Source of the DNA: an uncultured Bacilli bacterium
Lineage (GTDB): Bacteria; Bacillota_I; Bacilli_A; RF39; UBA660
DNA: 5,915 bases
Direction: 5' to 3'
NCBI GenBank assembly: GCA_947627405.1
Contig: CANQVY010000082.1
Coordinates: forward strand, 1 to 5,915
A model generated the notes under the pieces. That model was not told the origin of the DNA, did no database searches, and saw nothing but the letters and a program-made list of their open reading frames with translations. Within the stretch, counting starts at the first letter, position 1. The number at the start of each line of letters is the position of its first letter. A program made the translations under genes and the position numbers. Positions 5,307 through 5,915 of the stretch are shown in pieces.

Positions 5307-5915
5307 CTAACGATCATTGGATTTTAATACATCTGTCGCAAAATAATTGTTAATGAAATCTCTTGTATATAGAGCTTCAACTTTTTTTGTTATCAGTATG
5401 GTCAAATTATCCAGAGACCTTGTTAAGGCTACATAAAGTAAATGGCTCATTTTATTATCTTCGGTTTTTTCTCGAAATAAATACGGCGCTAAATCAGTTG
5501 TTAGGACAAAAAGACACTTATCTGCTTCTAGTCCCTTAATTATTTCAATCGAACTTAAAACTACAGCATCGGACAGATTGATTTTTTCCGGTGTAAAAGC
5601 CGAAATCATTTGCCAATAGTCCTTATTAGATAATCTGTTAAAAGCGCCTCTTTTAACCCAATTTGAGATTATTTGTTTAGCATTTTCGGACAAATCAAAT
5701 TCTTTTAACATTTGTTCAGTAATATAATATGCAGCTCTTCTTACTTCCATGTCATTCTTTTGATCATGCCATTTATCATCCATTGCACGATAAACCATAT
5801 AAAATAAAGTTTCAAAACGTTGATTATGCTCTTTTTTATCATGTGTACAGTATATATCACGTTTCATACTTATGTATCGAAGGCCATAATTTTCAGCATC
5901 TATATACTCTTGAAT
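5307..5915 (-). CDS. UvrD/Rep-like superfamily 1 helicase, C-terminal part (runs off window)
   Basis: The frame is open from the right edge to TAG at 5309-5307, so 202 C-terminal residues are visible. An internal ATG at 5867 has no visible ribosome-binding site, and the coding frame continues through it, so it is not the true start. The visible part holds a motif V-like segment, SSIEIIKGLEADKCLFVLT (around residues 121-139, core KGLE), and motif VI, LLYVALTRSLDNL (159-171), whose Arg166 would be the arginine finger. These mark the second RecA-like domain of SF1A helicases (UvrD_C_2 type). Such enzymes translocate on single-stranded DNA using ATP. The N-terminal Walker motifs lie outside. Stand-alone helicases of this type occur in DNA repair and in defence systems such as Gabija (GajB), but the visible part does not decide between them. 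It is convergent with the defence operon and so belongs to a separate transcript. Confidence 0.75.
   Translation of the reverse strand: MQEYIDAENYGLRYISMKRDIYCTHDKKEHNQRFETLFYMVYRAMDDKWHDQKNDMEVRRAAYYITEQMLKEFDLSENAKQIISNWVKRGAFNRLSNKDYWQMISAFTPEKINLSDAVVLSSIEIIKGLEADKCLFVLTTDLAPYLFREKTEDNKMSHLLYVALTRSLDNLTILITKKVEALYTRDFINNYFATDVLKSNDR

Noticed and set aside
1..5915. CRISPR array, tRNA or rRNA gene
   Set aside because: No regularly spaced repeats of CRISPR type, no cloverleaf with a T-loop signature and no conserved rRNA words were seen on either strand.

Overview
The window is AT-rich bacterial DNA with good Shine-Dalgarno sites and A/T-ending codons. It most resembles a low-GC Firmicute, probably a Clostridia-type genome. 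That assignment rests on composition and ribosome-binding sites only, because no rRNA or taxonomic marker gene is present. The centre reads as an anti-phage defence operon of the type II Thoeris kind, lying between mobile-element debris on the left and a superfamily 1 helicase gene on the right.

Left part (1-about 715): this stretch is visibly less AT-rich than what follows. At the very edge, a minus-strand gene appears to start, with a good ribosome-binding site, a promoter and three copies of an 8-10 base sequence that look like operators. Next comes a decayed IS200/IS605-family tnpA on the minus strand (279-503). It has an in-frame stop and has lost the internal half that carries the HUH motif. 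It is flanked by a terminator-like hairpin (200-224) and an imperfect hairpin (542-580) where the element ends would be expected.

Centre (about 715-4868): an extended -10 promoter (814-842) and a leader of about 240 bases precede the defence genes. The first gene encodes a protein with two membrane segments and a macro-like ThsA domain, but it is split into two reading frames (1089-1589 and 1592-1969) at a run of seven A's, inside the macro fold. A TIR protein with a long TPR array follows (2000-3961), then a cytoplasmic trypsin-like serine protease with an intact His-Asp-Ser triad (4071-4868). All are on the plus strand. In the known type II Thoeris logic, the TIR enzyme makes a His-ADP-ribose signal on infection, and the membrane-anchored macro protein binds it and disrupts the membrane. 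The TPR fusion and the neighbouring protease are not part of the minimal two-gene system and are the most interesting aspects here.

Right part (4869-5915): a gap of 438 bases has no convincing gene. The C-terminal part of a UvrD/Rep-like helicase on the minus strand then runs off the right edge, convergent with the defence operon. It may belong to a second defence or DNA-processing module outside the window.
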